Shown here: positions 34,260-44,800 of the stretch, in pieces | Numbering within the stretch: the stretch's first letter is position 1 | Layout: the number at the start of each line of letters is the position of its first letter | Source: Erodium maritimum | Lineage: Eukaryota; Streptophyta; Magnoliopsida; Geraniales; Geraniaceae | Assembly (NCBI GenBank): GCA_963921825.1 | Contig: OY997589.1 | Coordinates: 75,376,523 to 75,440,522 of the forward strand | DNA length: 64,000 bases | Reading direction: 5' to 3' | Made by a program: the position numbers and the translations under genes | The notes under the pieces: generated by a model | Told to the model about the DNA's origin: nothing | The model's input: only the letters and a program-made list of their open reading frames with translations | Databases searched by the model: none

Positions 34260-36927
34260 TGTTGGTTGTTGTGCCCCAGGCCAATCGTGATCATGGATGA
34301 CATTATCATTTCATTAATACATCGGCACTACTATTATCATTTGCGAAATGTTAATAGTGTGAATAATACTCTTTCTTAAGATCATCGGGTTAAGGACCTG
34401 ATAGTAAAACTCTTAGAAGTAATAGAGTATTATTCACTTGATCCCTGGTCTTATTGATATATTAAGACTAGTATGATGTTGGTTGATGATCACGTTTTAC
34501 TGGTCATACATATTGGATATGAAGTCAAATCATAGATGTCATTTAGGGAAATGGCATCGGATGACCCACTGTGAGAATACTACATAGGAACTGTCATAAG
34601 TATTTCTCAATACTGTAATATGACTTAAGTCCTTTGACCTTATAGTCATCATGATTTCTACATATGTGGTTGTGTGCTTTGACACAGTTAAACGTTGTCT
34701 TTAACCGGGCAATTATAAAGGATGTGATTGGGTACATAAGTGTCTATGTGAGAGATATGGTTGACAGATAAGAGATCTAACACTCATACATATATGAGAG
34801 ATATCGTTTGGGCCCCTTGATAAGTGAGACTGCAAGAAAAGCATGGCCATGCGAATTGATAAAGAGTTATCACTGGTAGTCTACTTAAGATCAAGAAACA
34901 ACGATCGAATAAAATAAGGATGACGGCACTATGCCTTATTCGATCAAGATAACGTTGACAGAAGGGTTAGCATATTAGCATGTAAAGGTTAAGTCGCATT
35001 GGCGATCATCATACACGTTTGGGTAGTCATATTGCTTTGCTAGAAGACAATTATGACATGTGGACGAATCGAGGATTTCGGGCCCACTGCCGAACGTCGT
35101 ATGAGCCTACAGGGTCACACCTAACAATAAGCCCAAAATCGTATTGGACTTTGGAAGTCCATTAAATGAATAAAATAATATATTATATTTTATATAATAT
35201 TTATTTATTTACTCATGAACTCTTTTTTCGAATTGCCAATATAATAAAGATTATGTTGGGCAATTAAAATGCAAAAATGACTCTTGAATTTTTTTAAATT
35301 CAAAGAGTGTATTTTTCCATGACCACTACTTCTAAAATAAGACACTTGTCATAAAAGAAAGTTCAAGGGTTGGACTTTCTTGAAATGACTTTGTGGAATT
35401 ATATTTAGGAATAGTAAGTATGCAAAACCCAAGTGAGACACTTGTCCAAGTTGGAAGTCCAAGTGTTGGGTTTTTCCAAATAAAATAATGTGGTCTTGTT
35501 GGGAGATATATGCATGCAAGAGAGAGAAGAAAAATCAGATTTTGCTCAAGGTTGAGTTGAGAATGGTTCTCAAAGTGTAGAGAGAAGGTTGAGTTGAGAA
35601 TGGTTCTCAAAGTGTAGAGAGAAAAACGAGTAGAGAGAAAAGAGAGAGGAAGAAGTGTTCTTCATCTTGTGCTAGCACAGAAACGATTTTGGGAAGGATT
35701 GTTCAAGAACTATGTGGCTCTGATTCCTCCAAGAGGATACATAGGCGTCTTGGAGACTCAAGCCAAATCCATTTGTTTCGGGTGTTGTTTGTTTGCAAGA
35801 AAAGGAAGAAAAATCTGGGCAGATTTTTCTGCCCAGATTCTGTCCGACCAGCCACTGTAAAGAGCTCGATCGGAGGTTCATCCGAGGTCCGATCTTTCTG
35901 ATATTTTGAGTGATCGTTCTACACATATTGGTCTTAAATCTGACCGGAGGGATTTGCATTCCAACGGTTCGTTTCTGAGATATACGAGCTGCAAGTTGGT
36001 CCCTGTCTCGAACCAAGCTGAAAAATTGAAAGAGGTAATCTCTCCTTTAATTTTTGTTTGTCGGTTTACTCGGAATTACATGGATCCTGAGGCTATTCTA
36101 GGGAAAAGTTTTTAATTTCCGCTGCGTTTGCTCCCTAGAATTCCAACAGTGGTATCAGAGTCTCTTGTAATTCGCTTAAACCGACCATGCATGCTTGGTT
36201 GATGCATGAGCTTTCGTGTTTAAAATGTTTTTGTTGTTGCATGTTTGATTGTAGGCGGAATTTGCATGATTTAGGCATGATTTAGTTGGGTTTTTCCAAA
36301 TAAAACAAGTGTGGTCATGTTGGGTTAAGTAAGCTTGCAAGAGTAGAGAAAAATCAGATTTTTCTGAAGGTTGTGTTGAGAATGGTTCTCAAAGTGTAGA
36401 GAGAAAAACGAGTAGAGAGAATAGAGATAGGAATAAGTATTCTTCATCTTGTGCTAGAACACAAACGATTTTGGGAAGGATTGTTCAAGAACTACGTGGC
36501 TTTGATTCCTCCAAGAGGATACGTAGGCGTCTTGGAGACTCAAGTCAAATTCATTTGTTTTTGGTGTTGTTTGTTTGTAAGAAGAGAAGAAAATTTTAGG
36601 CATATTTTCTGCCCAGAATCTGTCCGACAAGCCACTGTAGAGAGCCCGATAGGAGGTTCATCCAACGTTCGATCTTGCTGATTTCTGGATTGAACGTTCT
36701 ACACATATTGGTCTTCAATCTGACCGGAGGGATTTGGATTCCAGAGGTTAGTTACTGAGATATACGAGCTGCAAGTTGGTCCATGTCTCGAACCAAGCTA
36801 AAAAATTGAAAGAAGTAATCTCTCCTTTAATTTTTGTTTGTCGGTTTACTTGGAATTACATAGATCCTGAGGCTATTCTAGGGAAAGTTTTTATTTTCCG
36901 TTGTTTTTTCTCCCTAGAATTCCTACA
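34260..36927 (+). mobile_element. Copia-type remnant: full LTR, PBS, truncated second LTR
   Basis: LTR 1 runs from TGTTGGTTGTTGTGCC (34260) to TTCCAACA (36148), and is followed by the primer-binding site TGGTATCAGAG (36150-36160). Only about 130 bp of internal sequence remains before a second LTR copy (about 36289-36927) that lacks its 5' two thirds. The copies share long stretches, for example 35690-35765 with 36470-36545. Flanks are CTTTG (34255-34259) and CTTTT (36928-36932), a 5-bp duplication with one mismatch. A large deletion removed gag-pol and the start of the 3' LTR. The LTR is related to the solo LTR at 61455-63122. Confidence 0.82.
36150..36160 (+). other. Primer-binding site (initiator-Met tRNA type)
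   Basis: TGGTATCAGAG lies one base after the LTR end at 36148 and matches the complement of the 3' end of plant initiator methionine tRNA. Confidence 0.85.
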
Positions 36928-37883
36928 CTTTTTCCATGTAAATTGGTATCCCGGGAGTGGTATCTCCTCGACCCCAATGTCCTGAATAGCGTGCTACACG
37001 ACTTGCACAAGTGCTAACGGGTATGGAATGCCCCCCCTTCTTCTTAGTGGGTCATAGAATTCCGTTGAAGTCACCCATCAAGACCCATGTTGATGGCGCC
37101 TGAACTGTGGCCAAATGTCGGAGGAGGTTCCAAGTCCGGTCCCGGTGCTCCCTTGTCGGTTCGCTGTAGATTCCGGTAAAACGGATATCCGGTTCATTTC
37201 CAAAGCCTAGTTTCACATCAATGTGCAATTGTTGTTCGGAGAGAATCTCAACCCTACATTGATCCAACCAAAGTATCATCATGACTCCTTTGCTGGTCGT
37301 TCCTAATCCCCTTTCGATTGTACGGTACGTGATAACTCCCAGTACTCCCGTTCCACCGTGGAATCCCAATGTGTGGCGGAGAACAGCTAGCCATTATCGG
37401 GAGTTTCTATTCTCCACATGATGCGATTCCGTTAAAAAATCACATCCGGTTTGAGTGTTGTCACAAGGTCCTTAAGTTGTCGTCGGTTGTGTTCGGAACC
37501 TAGACCCCAACAATTCCAGGAAATTATCGTGGCCATGATCCGATCGGGTAACAAATCTGATCGAATATAATACTTGCAGCAGGAAAAAATAGCAACTCAC
37601 AACTAAGGACTCAACAATAGTAGACGATCAGGTACCTGATAGGGAAGGGCAGCGAAGTCAATGATTTGAGATCAGAGACGTAGAGCAGAAGTCGGTTGGT
37701 GAACGGAGCCGAAGAGGAGCAGGAATCGGGCGGTGAACGGAGCCGAAGAGAGAAGGAATTGGGCGGTGAACGAATCCGAAGAACAGGTCGTCGTGCAGTG
37801 ATCGGAAGCGAGATACCCTAGGGTTCGAGAGAGGGTTAACCCCTTTTTTTCTTGTCAAGATCAAAATGTTAAGGTAATAATTT

Positions 37884-38850
37884 GATACAACTTTAACCTA
37901 ATAGTAATAGAAATAATTAAAACTTATAGCTCTGGTGGCGACTTAGGGGTTTGTTTCTTTTACTGCCACCGTATATCGTGTTTGTTTCTTTTCTTGAGTG
38001 CTCTAGGGAATTTTTTCCATGGCATGGTTTCTATAGGTATTTTTGCAGTTGCTTCTCGGCCACAGTTTGATTGGAACAAGCTAAGAAGAGGGGAGGTGAG
38101 AACTGTTGATAGGTGTTTCTTCTCTGCAACAGAGGCGGAGTATGTTAGATCTGGCAACCAAAACGAAGTCTCACGACGGTCAAGAGAAAGGAGAGGCGGC
38201 GAGTTTGGCGGTGTATCTTATATGAAGTATACGTGAAGCGAGCAGGAAGGGCTTGTGCAGTGTTCATCGACACTCTATCTGTTGTTCTCGTAACTACGGC
38301 TTGGGATAATAGTCAATGGGACGATGAAAGAGACAAGGGCGGCGGGATCCAAACGTTGTCGTTGAGTTTACAGTGGTGGAAAGCATGTCATCTCCGGTGC
38401 ATGTCCGACATAGTTTTTCTCGCATTTCGGCGTTTAGGGGGGTTGTTGGTGATCGGTACTCGGATTGAGGGCAATGTCAGGGTTTCGTCCTCCGAGGAGT
38501 TGTTGGAAATCTGACTAGAGAGTCGTCTTTAGCGGTCACGAGGGGATAGGCTTCATGGTTTGCAAGGAACTGATGATGTACCGCACCCAACTAGGGGTGA
38601 GGCTCACTATTCCCCTAGCGTTGGGGTTTGCGTTTGAGGTTGATACCCTTATATGTGGCATGTGGTCGCTGGATGTCCAGGACAAGGAGGATGGAGGAGT
38701 GCGTAGGGCTGGTCGAAGCATGTTGGGATGTTGGTCGACCGTGGTTCATATAGTGGCGGATGCAGGTGGGTGTGGTGATGGCCCACCCATAAATGAAGAG
38801 AACGTTACGAAGTCCGAGGAGGCATCGGACTTACCGTCGGGGGGCTTTAA
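37884..38850. other. Unassigned sequence left of the Harbinger element
   Basis: Several open frames on the plus strand (37982-38236, 38233-38514, 38555-38869) have fairly even codon composition but no domain I recognise. With 41216-41690, which ends in an A run (CCACCAAAAAAAC), this may be one retroelement or retroposed transcript into which the Harbinger element jumped. I found no convincing duplication to prove it. Confidence 0.35.
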
Positions 38851-39095
38851 GAGCATCTACAATGGTTAGACACTGTGCAGTGTCAAGGAGCAGTATCAGG
38901 GAGTACTTTTTGGCTTCCTGACACTGCTCCTCCAATGGTAGTGTCAGGAGCAGTGTCTACACAATTTCAGTAAATTAAAAAAACACCCCACATTTAAATA
39001 CTACTTTATTTCAAACCACAAACACATTACATAATATTTTAAACGGTAGTGCATATTTAGATAATTTAAAACATAATTATTAAAATAAGATTAAA

Positions 39096-39485
39096 CTAAT
39101 TCCTAATGGTACTAATATGTAAACGCCACCTCGCATCGTCCTTCAGCATCTCCCACACAGGACGTTTTGCCCACTGCCCGTGTTTGCCTTCATAATCAGA
39201 AACGGTTGCGGCATATATTTCGTCATCCGTTGCCCCTCTCCTAGGCTCGGCCAATTTCTCCCGGTAGATTTTATCAAACCACTTGCACTTCTTGCTCATC
39301 TTCTGGAAGTGGTCCTTGACTTGCTTCTCTGTCTGTGGTGGCCACGTATCGTTCTCGGTGGCAACGTAAGCTACATACAGACCATGCCAGTACTGGCCCT
39401 CGTGCTCGTAATGGGTGAGCCAATTGAACACCAAATGTATTTCCTCCTCTAGGGACCAAAGAGGCCCGGTTGCCCAATTCGGCAT
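39096..39485 (-). CDS. Small Myb/SANT-like (trihelix-like) protein, transposon-borne
   Basis: An intact 129-codon frame starts at the Met of MPNWATGPLWSLEEE and ends at TAA 39096-39098. WSLEEEIHLVFNWLTHYEHE, YWHGLYVAYVATEND and QVKDHFQKMSKKCKWFDKIY have the pattern of the Myb/SANT-like DNA-binding domain in the Harbinger companion proteins. The second half (GATDDEIYAATVSDYEGK, KRPVWEMLKDDARW) corresponds to the region after that domain. It is a shorter, diverged relative of the ORF beside it. A plausible role is binding the element's subterminal repeats. It is the only uninterrupted ORF of this size inside the element. Confidence 0.6.
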   Translation of the reverse strand: MPNWATGPLWSLEEEIHLVFNWLTHYEHEGQYWHGLYVAYVATENDTWPPQTEKQVKDHFQKMSKKCKWFDKIYREKLAEPRRGATDDEIYAATVSDYEGKHGQWAKRPVWEMLKDDARWRLHISTIRN

Positions 39486-39772
39486 ATCGACTTGAGAGAA
39501 AATGAGAGAATTTGTGAGAGAGAGAGTTTGAGAGGTGTGAGAAAATGAGGGAGTGGTGAGGGGTATTTATAGGAGGGGGAGGGGTCGGCGCGGCTGCCAC
39601 GGCCCTAGGGTTACTATTTCAAATAGTAACCCTAGCACGCTCACCGAGGCTCCGATAATTCGATAATTCGATAATTTTTTTATTTAAATAAAACACAAAG
39701 TACATTAAGAAAACAACTAGATTAAAACTTTTATTACATAGATTAAAAACTAAAAATAAATTGAAGCCTTGC

Positions 39773-40867
39773 CTAACCCAAGAACTTCAAACGCTTCCCG
39801 AGGCTTTGAATGAGAGAGGCACGAGCCGCCCTTTCATCCGCGCCCATGTTGGTGATGTCTTGGCGAAGAACTGCGTTTAAGGTGTCCATGATCTCCTTCT
39901 GCATCATCCATCTGCTCTCTAACTGTGTCTCTTTCCTTTGGGAAAGAGCGTCGAGGAACTGCATTTGCTCGGGAGGTAGCCTAGACGCCGCCGACTGGGA
40001 GGATTGGCCTTTGCCTCGAGCCTTGGCCTTGGCTCTCTTCTGCCCGATCGGACGATCCTCGGTGGTAAATGAGTTCAACTCGTGGTCGAAGTCGTCTCCA
40101 CAAGTGCGAGACTCGTCCATCCCTGTCCGCTTGCTTCCTTCACTTTCGGCGTCGAGGTTGAGGTCAAGGTCGGGGATGTCACATTCTGGAACCTTTTTTG
40201 TCAAAAACTTCGGTTGCCCCCTCACAACCTCCCACATATGCTTGAATTTGAACACGTGCCCTTCCTCCTCGTGGTACGCCTTTTCAGCGCCTGCCAGGAC
40301 GTCAACCTCGTTCCTTCCGCTTGTCAGCGTGTTCTCATAGCTGGTGTACTTCTCCTGGAACTTGGTGATGAAGCCTTTAACCTTATGTCAATGGTCCTTG
40401 CAAGCCATCCACGCCCGAGGTGGGTCCTCTGCCGGTCTAACCGCCTCGTACTCGGCATGCACCTTTTGCCAGTACTGGTCATTCTTCTGGTTCTTCCCGT
40501 TGATGGGGTCGAGCAAATTGTTCAGCCACGCACGTGTCAATCTGACCTCCTCCGCGCTGGTCCACTTCGGTCGCGGAGGTGCTCTTGGCCCCGATGAAGA
40601 TGTCGTCGCCTTCCCCTTCCTCCTACTCGCTTGCGTCGGAGCGGATTGGAAAGGTTGGGTGGTCGGAACGAATTGAGAAGGTTGCATTTGCGACTCTTGC
40701 CATTGGGTGGGCGGGGTGTATGGAGGAAGCAGCGTTGAGTACCCCAATTGGAGGAGTTGGGAATACGAGGAGTAGTTGGCCATGAAGTCCTCTTCGGTGT
40801 GTTGAGAACTCTCGTCTTCGTCATACAAGGACTCGGCAAGGTATTAGAGGGATCGATTCGGGTCCAT
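39773..40867 (-). pseudogene. Myb/SANT-like protein with NAM-associated C-terminus, two stops
   Basis: From ATG at 40867 one frame covers about 364 codons to TAG at 39773, interrupted by TAA at 40844-40846 (codon 8) and TGA at 40388-40390. Order: Gln/Pro-rich leader, Myb/SANT-like domain (PKWTSAEEVRLTRAWLNNL, NDQYWQKVHAEYEAV), a block FITKFQEKYTSYENTLTSG, KFKHMWEVVRGQPKF, then a basic linker (KRAKAKARGKGQSS) and a C-terminal helix (QRKETQLESRWMMQKEIMDT). Plant databases often list such proteins as 'glutathione S-transferase T3-like', a misnomer; they carry the NAM-associated C-terminal domain and are Harbinger companions. Both stops fit single transitions (CAA to TAA, TGG to TGA). Confidence 0.75.
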
Positions 40868-41215
40868 AACGAGTGTAGGAAATTTTTTTGGAGAGAATTT
40901 GATGAGGAATGAAGGAATGAAAGCTTGAAACAAGTGAAGAGAGGGTGAAATTTGATTTGGGGTGGATCTGTATTTATACACAAATTTAGGGTTTTTATGG
41001 GTCGGCGTCGCCACGTGTCGGGTCGTGACTGGCCAACCGACTAGCCGTTGGCGTCTGGCACGACAAGACGCGTCGTTTCCAGATCCAGCCACGACCAGTA
41101 GACACGATACCATAGAGACGACCCGCTGACACGACGAGCCGTGTCTACGCGTCGTGTCAGGGTTGTGCCTACGCCAGACACGACGGGTAGACACGACCCG
41201 TTTTAGATGCTCTAA

Positions 41216-41802
41216 GCACCCTCTCCTCGATCAATGAGGACCTCGTGGTCCATTGGGGGGTCGGCCAGCAGCAACGCCCAATGGACATAAGGTGGTAGTG
41301 GTTCCACCAAGTTCTGGTATGGTACTCTCCTACCATTTCGGAGGCCAACACTCTAGCATTTTTAGAGCCCTACTCTATCATTTCAGGGAGGACGATGCAA
41401 GCTGCCAACACGGGAGAGTCTTCAATCCACCTCGGCGTTACTCTAGAAATGAGTCGTCTCTACCCTAGCTCCTAACTCGGATTTGGTGTATTAATGTCAT
41501 TTGACGCTACCGTAACGTTAGATTCTAAATGTCTCAGTGGAGCGGTTCGGTTACCTGAGCATTTTTATGTATAGTTTAGTATAATGATGTTAGGATCGTT
41601 TACTCAGTGCTCTATTTACTTTATTGTGTTGTGTTCGCTTTGGGTTGGACTTTTTTCTACTTAATACATTATCCTCGTATTCCACCAAAAAAACTATAAC
41701 AATAATGACATAATAAAAGCTAAAAAAATAAAATGGTGACGTACATATAGTCTCCTCAGCTTATACTACATTCATATTTTTTCCATCTTGTGTTTGGTCA
41801 TC
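41216..41802. other. Unassigned sequence right of the Harbinger element
   Basis: No domain was recognised. An A run at about 41684-41690 could be a retroelement tail that belongs with 37884-38850. Confidence 0.35.
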
Positions 41803-44800
41803 TTTTTTAGCAAGATCCAGAGATCTTTATTAATTGTTCAGAAGAATACAGAAAAATAGTCATAAAAAGGTCAATATGGCTAACCAGTGAGCGGCCTTAT
41901 TCGTTGATCTTTTCAAGAACACGAGTTTTGAGTCCTCGATTTGATAGAGTATTGCTTGAATGTCTTGGATGATGTTGCCCACCGAGGAGAGAGGGACGGT
42001 AGCCAATTTGCTGAGAGTAACCATATTGAGAGCATTCGTGCTGATGATAATCCGTGACCATTTACGGACTTGGGATAAACCTAGATCCATGACAATCGTG
42101 AAGGCTTTGATGAGGTTCGGGTACTAGGCTCCATTGATTGTGTCATTTCTTGTTTCAAGGACTTCCCCTGTATCGGTTCGGCAGATGGTGCTCGATCGTG
42201 ATTTGTTGAGATCGTTAAAAACTGCACCATGTACATTGATGACGTTGTAACCCGTTGGTGGGGGTTGCCAGATCATATCCATTGTACTAGCCATAATTCT
42301 TCGCTCATAGGGTGGTTGGAGTAGGGCCTCCCTCCAAAAGTGGATGTGTCCTTGAGTTTTGATAGATGATTTCAGGGGAGAGGGTTGGGCTGCACTCCAT
42401 ATCCAATCGAGTTTCCATGATTCTTTCTGGAGTTTGGGTCTAGACCCATTGAGTCCACCAGGTGGTGAATGAGGTTGTATGGGATGGCGGGGATATGCTT
42501 CCCGTTTTGTTCCAGCATTCGGAGGAAAATTTGCAATGGATGAATATATATTCCACTGTCTCCTGTTGTTGACAAAAAATGGGACAAAGGGGGGACATGG
42601 GAACAAAGCGTCGACATAGATTGGTTCCCACTTGGATGGTACTTGTGAATATGAGGTTGGATTTTGATTTTCCATAAAGTGGGCCATATTAAGGGATCCG
42701 GTGGTGAAGTATATTTTCCAAGGAGTAAGGCTCGGTATCCTGCCTTGGTGGAGTAGTTCCCATTTGGATCTGACGCCCAATACCAAGTATCGCTGCCCCT
42801 TGTAGCGGAGAGAGGAGTAGATAGTATGGCTTCCATATCCCGTGGAGAGAATAAGGGGGTAATGGGAGGGGGGGGGGGGGGGGGGGACATTCCATCGCCT
42901 TGGGTAGTGAGTATGAGGAAACTGATCAGAGTACCTGTAAGGGCTGTTGAGGTTGTATGGATGTATGGATCTAACGTCGTCAACCACGTTGTGTCGAGTA
43001 CGAGAATGGTCTGACCATCACCAATCGTTCTGCACATCCCATAACTAATAAGTTCTTGGGTGGACCATATGCTTATCCATATATAAGTGGGGTTAGGTCA
43101 TTTCTCAACTTGGAGAAAATCACCTTTCGGGTAGTAGTGGGTTTTGACCAAACATGACACCAACGAGTTGGGATGTGTAATAAGGTTCCATGCCCGTTTC
43201 CCAAGTAGTGTTGTGTTTGCATCCTGAAGATCCTGAAATGCCATATCCCTGCCTATTTTGGTTGACACAGTTTGTACTAGTCTTGCCATACAATTGGTCG
43301 TTTCTTGTCCGTTGGTGCTCCCTACCAAAATCGCGCCAAGGAAATATGGATTTTGTCCGTGATAGGTTGGGGAACCCAGAATATTGACATCACATATGTG
43401 AGAAGAGATATGAGACCAAAGCGAATCATTACCTCCCTTCCTGCCGGTGAGAGGAGTTTACCTTCCCATGACCGAATTCTATTGATGACCTTTTCTCCCA
43501 AATAAGCCAAACTACGTTTCCTACTCTGACCAATCATATTAGGAACCCCAAGTACATAGATTTTGTCGTTGTCTTGGGAATGTTGAGTATCTGGGAGCAA
43601 GTTTGGCGTATATGCGGTGATGTGTTTGTGCTGAAGAGGATCAACGACTTTTAGAGGTTGAGGACTTGTCCTAAACAAGTATCGAAGGTTTAGTTAGGTC
43701 GTGGACCATGTGTGGCCGCCTCGATCGTTTCTTTACAGAAAATGTAGCAGTCATTTGCAAAGAACATATGTGTGATCAAGGAGGCACCCCTAGCCACCCT
43801 ACATCCATATATTCGGCCTCCCCTCTAGGCTTGCTCGATAAATCGGGGTAGACCCTCCATACACAACAGGAAAAGATATGGAGAAAGAGGATCTCCTTGT
43901 CTACTACCCCTCGTTGGGATAATGTGGCCACATCATTTCCCCGTGAGGCTAGTTGGTATGATACTAATCTCATACACGTCATCATAAGCTTCGTCGATTG
44001 GGATGAGAATCCCAGTTTCTACATCATGGTCAATATAAATGGTCACTCGACCCTATTGTATGCTTTTCTCATATCTAGCTTTAGGGCCATATACCCAATG
44101 GTCCGTTGGTTTTTCCCGTGAAGGTAATGGGTGACCTCAAAGGAGATAACTATGTTATCCTGAATGGATCTTTTGGGTACGAATGCCCTTGAGTAGGGGA
44201 AATGATGTTTGGGAGAAGTCCTTTGAGCCTGTTAGCCAGGAATTTGGATAGGATATGGACAATCACGTTGCAGAGCGCTATTGGACGAAGATCCGTCACC
44301 AGTTTCATACCTTGGATTTTGGGGATGATGACTATATTAGTCTCATTAAGACTAGTCTGGAGATCTCCTCATTCAAAGATTTATTGGTAAATTTCATAAC
44401 CTCCGTTGTCAGGGTAGGCCAGTAGCATTGATAAAATTTCGAGTTTAGTCCATCTGGTGTTGGAGCTTTATCGGACCCAATCTGGAAAACCGCCTCCCGA
44501 TCCTCATCCTCCATGACTCTTGCTACAAGTATAGAGTTCTATATATCTGTGATTTGAGGTTGGATTTGGAGGTTCGTATGTTGGAGAGATTCCCCTATGG
44601 TGGTGAACAGTTTCTCAAAGTAGGTGGATAAGAGAACATCCGTTCTTGAATCCCATGTAACCCTTTTTCCTTGTTCGTCTTGAATTGAGAGAATTTGGTT
44701 TATGCGTCGTTTAAAGGAAGTTGTTTCATGAAAGAACTTCGTGTTCCTATCTACCCTCTTGATCCAATGGTGTTTGGATCTTTGTTTCCAGAAGGCTTTG

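Larger units (their letters stand above)
27985..37536 (-). pseudogene. LINE ORF2: endonuclease, reverse transcriptase, zf-RVT, RNase H
   Basis: The ORF2 start is MATIISWNCWGLG at 37536, the classic opening of the APE-type endonuclease. Further blocks are RFTGIYSEPTREHRDRTW and LMGDFNGIL (37200-37055), then FTWKK / GQDTDTRLEIQLDRA across the copia insertion. Next come APGPDGLNPKFF (just right of 33405, before the gypsy insertion), then TTLVLIPKRATARKIANLRS and KGAFVPGRAIQDD (30480-30300). [11 protein letters not shown] (about 30050) and the catalytic block FFTDDCYIFC (about 29915) follow. The last domains are zf-RVT CPDCQTGEETTSHLLLHC (about 28770-28715) and RNase H with VARTSNGAAHWLAREA before the stop at 27985. 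Stops and frameshifts are frequent. The core Asp-Asp pair is kept, although FADD has become FTDD. Confidence 0.88.
27902..37867 (-). mobile_element. LINE with ORF2, split by two LTR elements
   Basis: A 16-bp near-perfect direct repeat, GTTAAGGTAA(C/T)AATTT, flanks the unit (27886-27901 and 37868-37883), and a T run at the left marks its 3' poly(A). Removing the gypsy solo LTR (30544-33399) and the copia remnant (34260-36927) leaves about 4.4 kb: a short 5' region and ORF2. At the copia site the LINE frame rejoins exactly across the insertion (FTWKK then GQDTDTRLE). I see no ORF1, so it may be an ORF2-only lineage or may have lost ORF1. Confidence 0.88.
38851..41212 (-). mobile_element. PIF/Harbinger-type element without transposase
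   Basis: The ends are inverted repeats GAGCATCTACAATGG (38851) and GAGCATCTAAAACGGG (reverse strand, 41212), flanked by TAA on both sides (38848-38850, 41213-41215). A 3-bp TWA duplication is the PIF/Harbinger rule. Subterminal regions are packed with short repeats: GTCAGGAGCAGTGTC words at the left, and repeated AGACACGAC words at the right. The only genes are two Myb/SANT-like ORFs on the minus strand. Autonomous Harbinger elements need a Myb-like protein and a DDE nuclease; the nuclease is absent. Confidence 0.78.

Noticed and set aside
38233-38869. Two open frames (93 and 104 codons) on the plus strand
   Set aside because: No domain or homology signal was seen. They may be part of a retroelement whose ends I could not define.
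39096-40867. Glutathione S-transferase annotation for the Myb-like ORFs
   Set aside because: There is no thioredoxin-fold or GST helical motif. The database name attached to such proteins is misleading.
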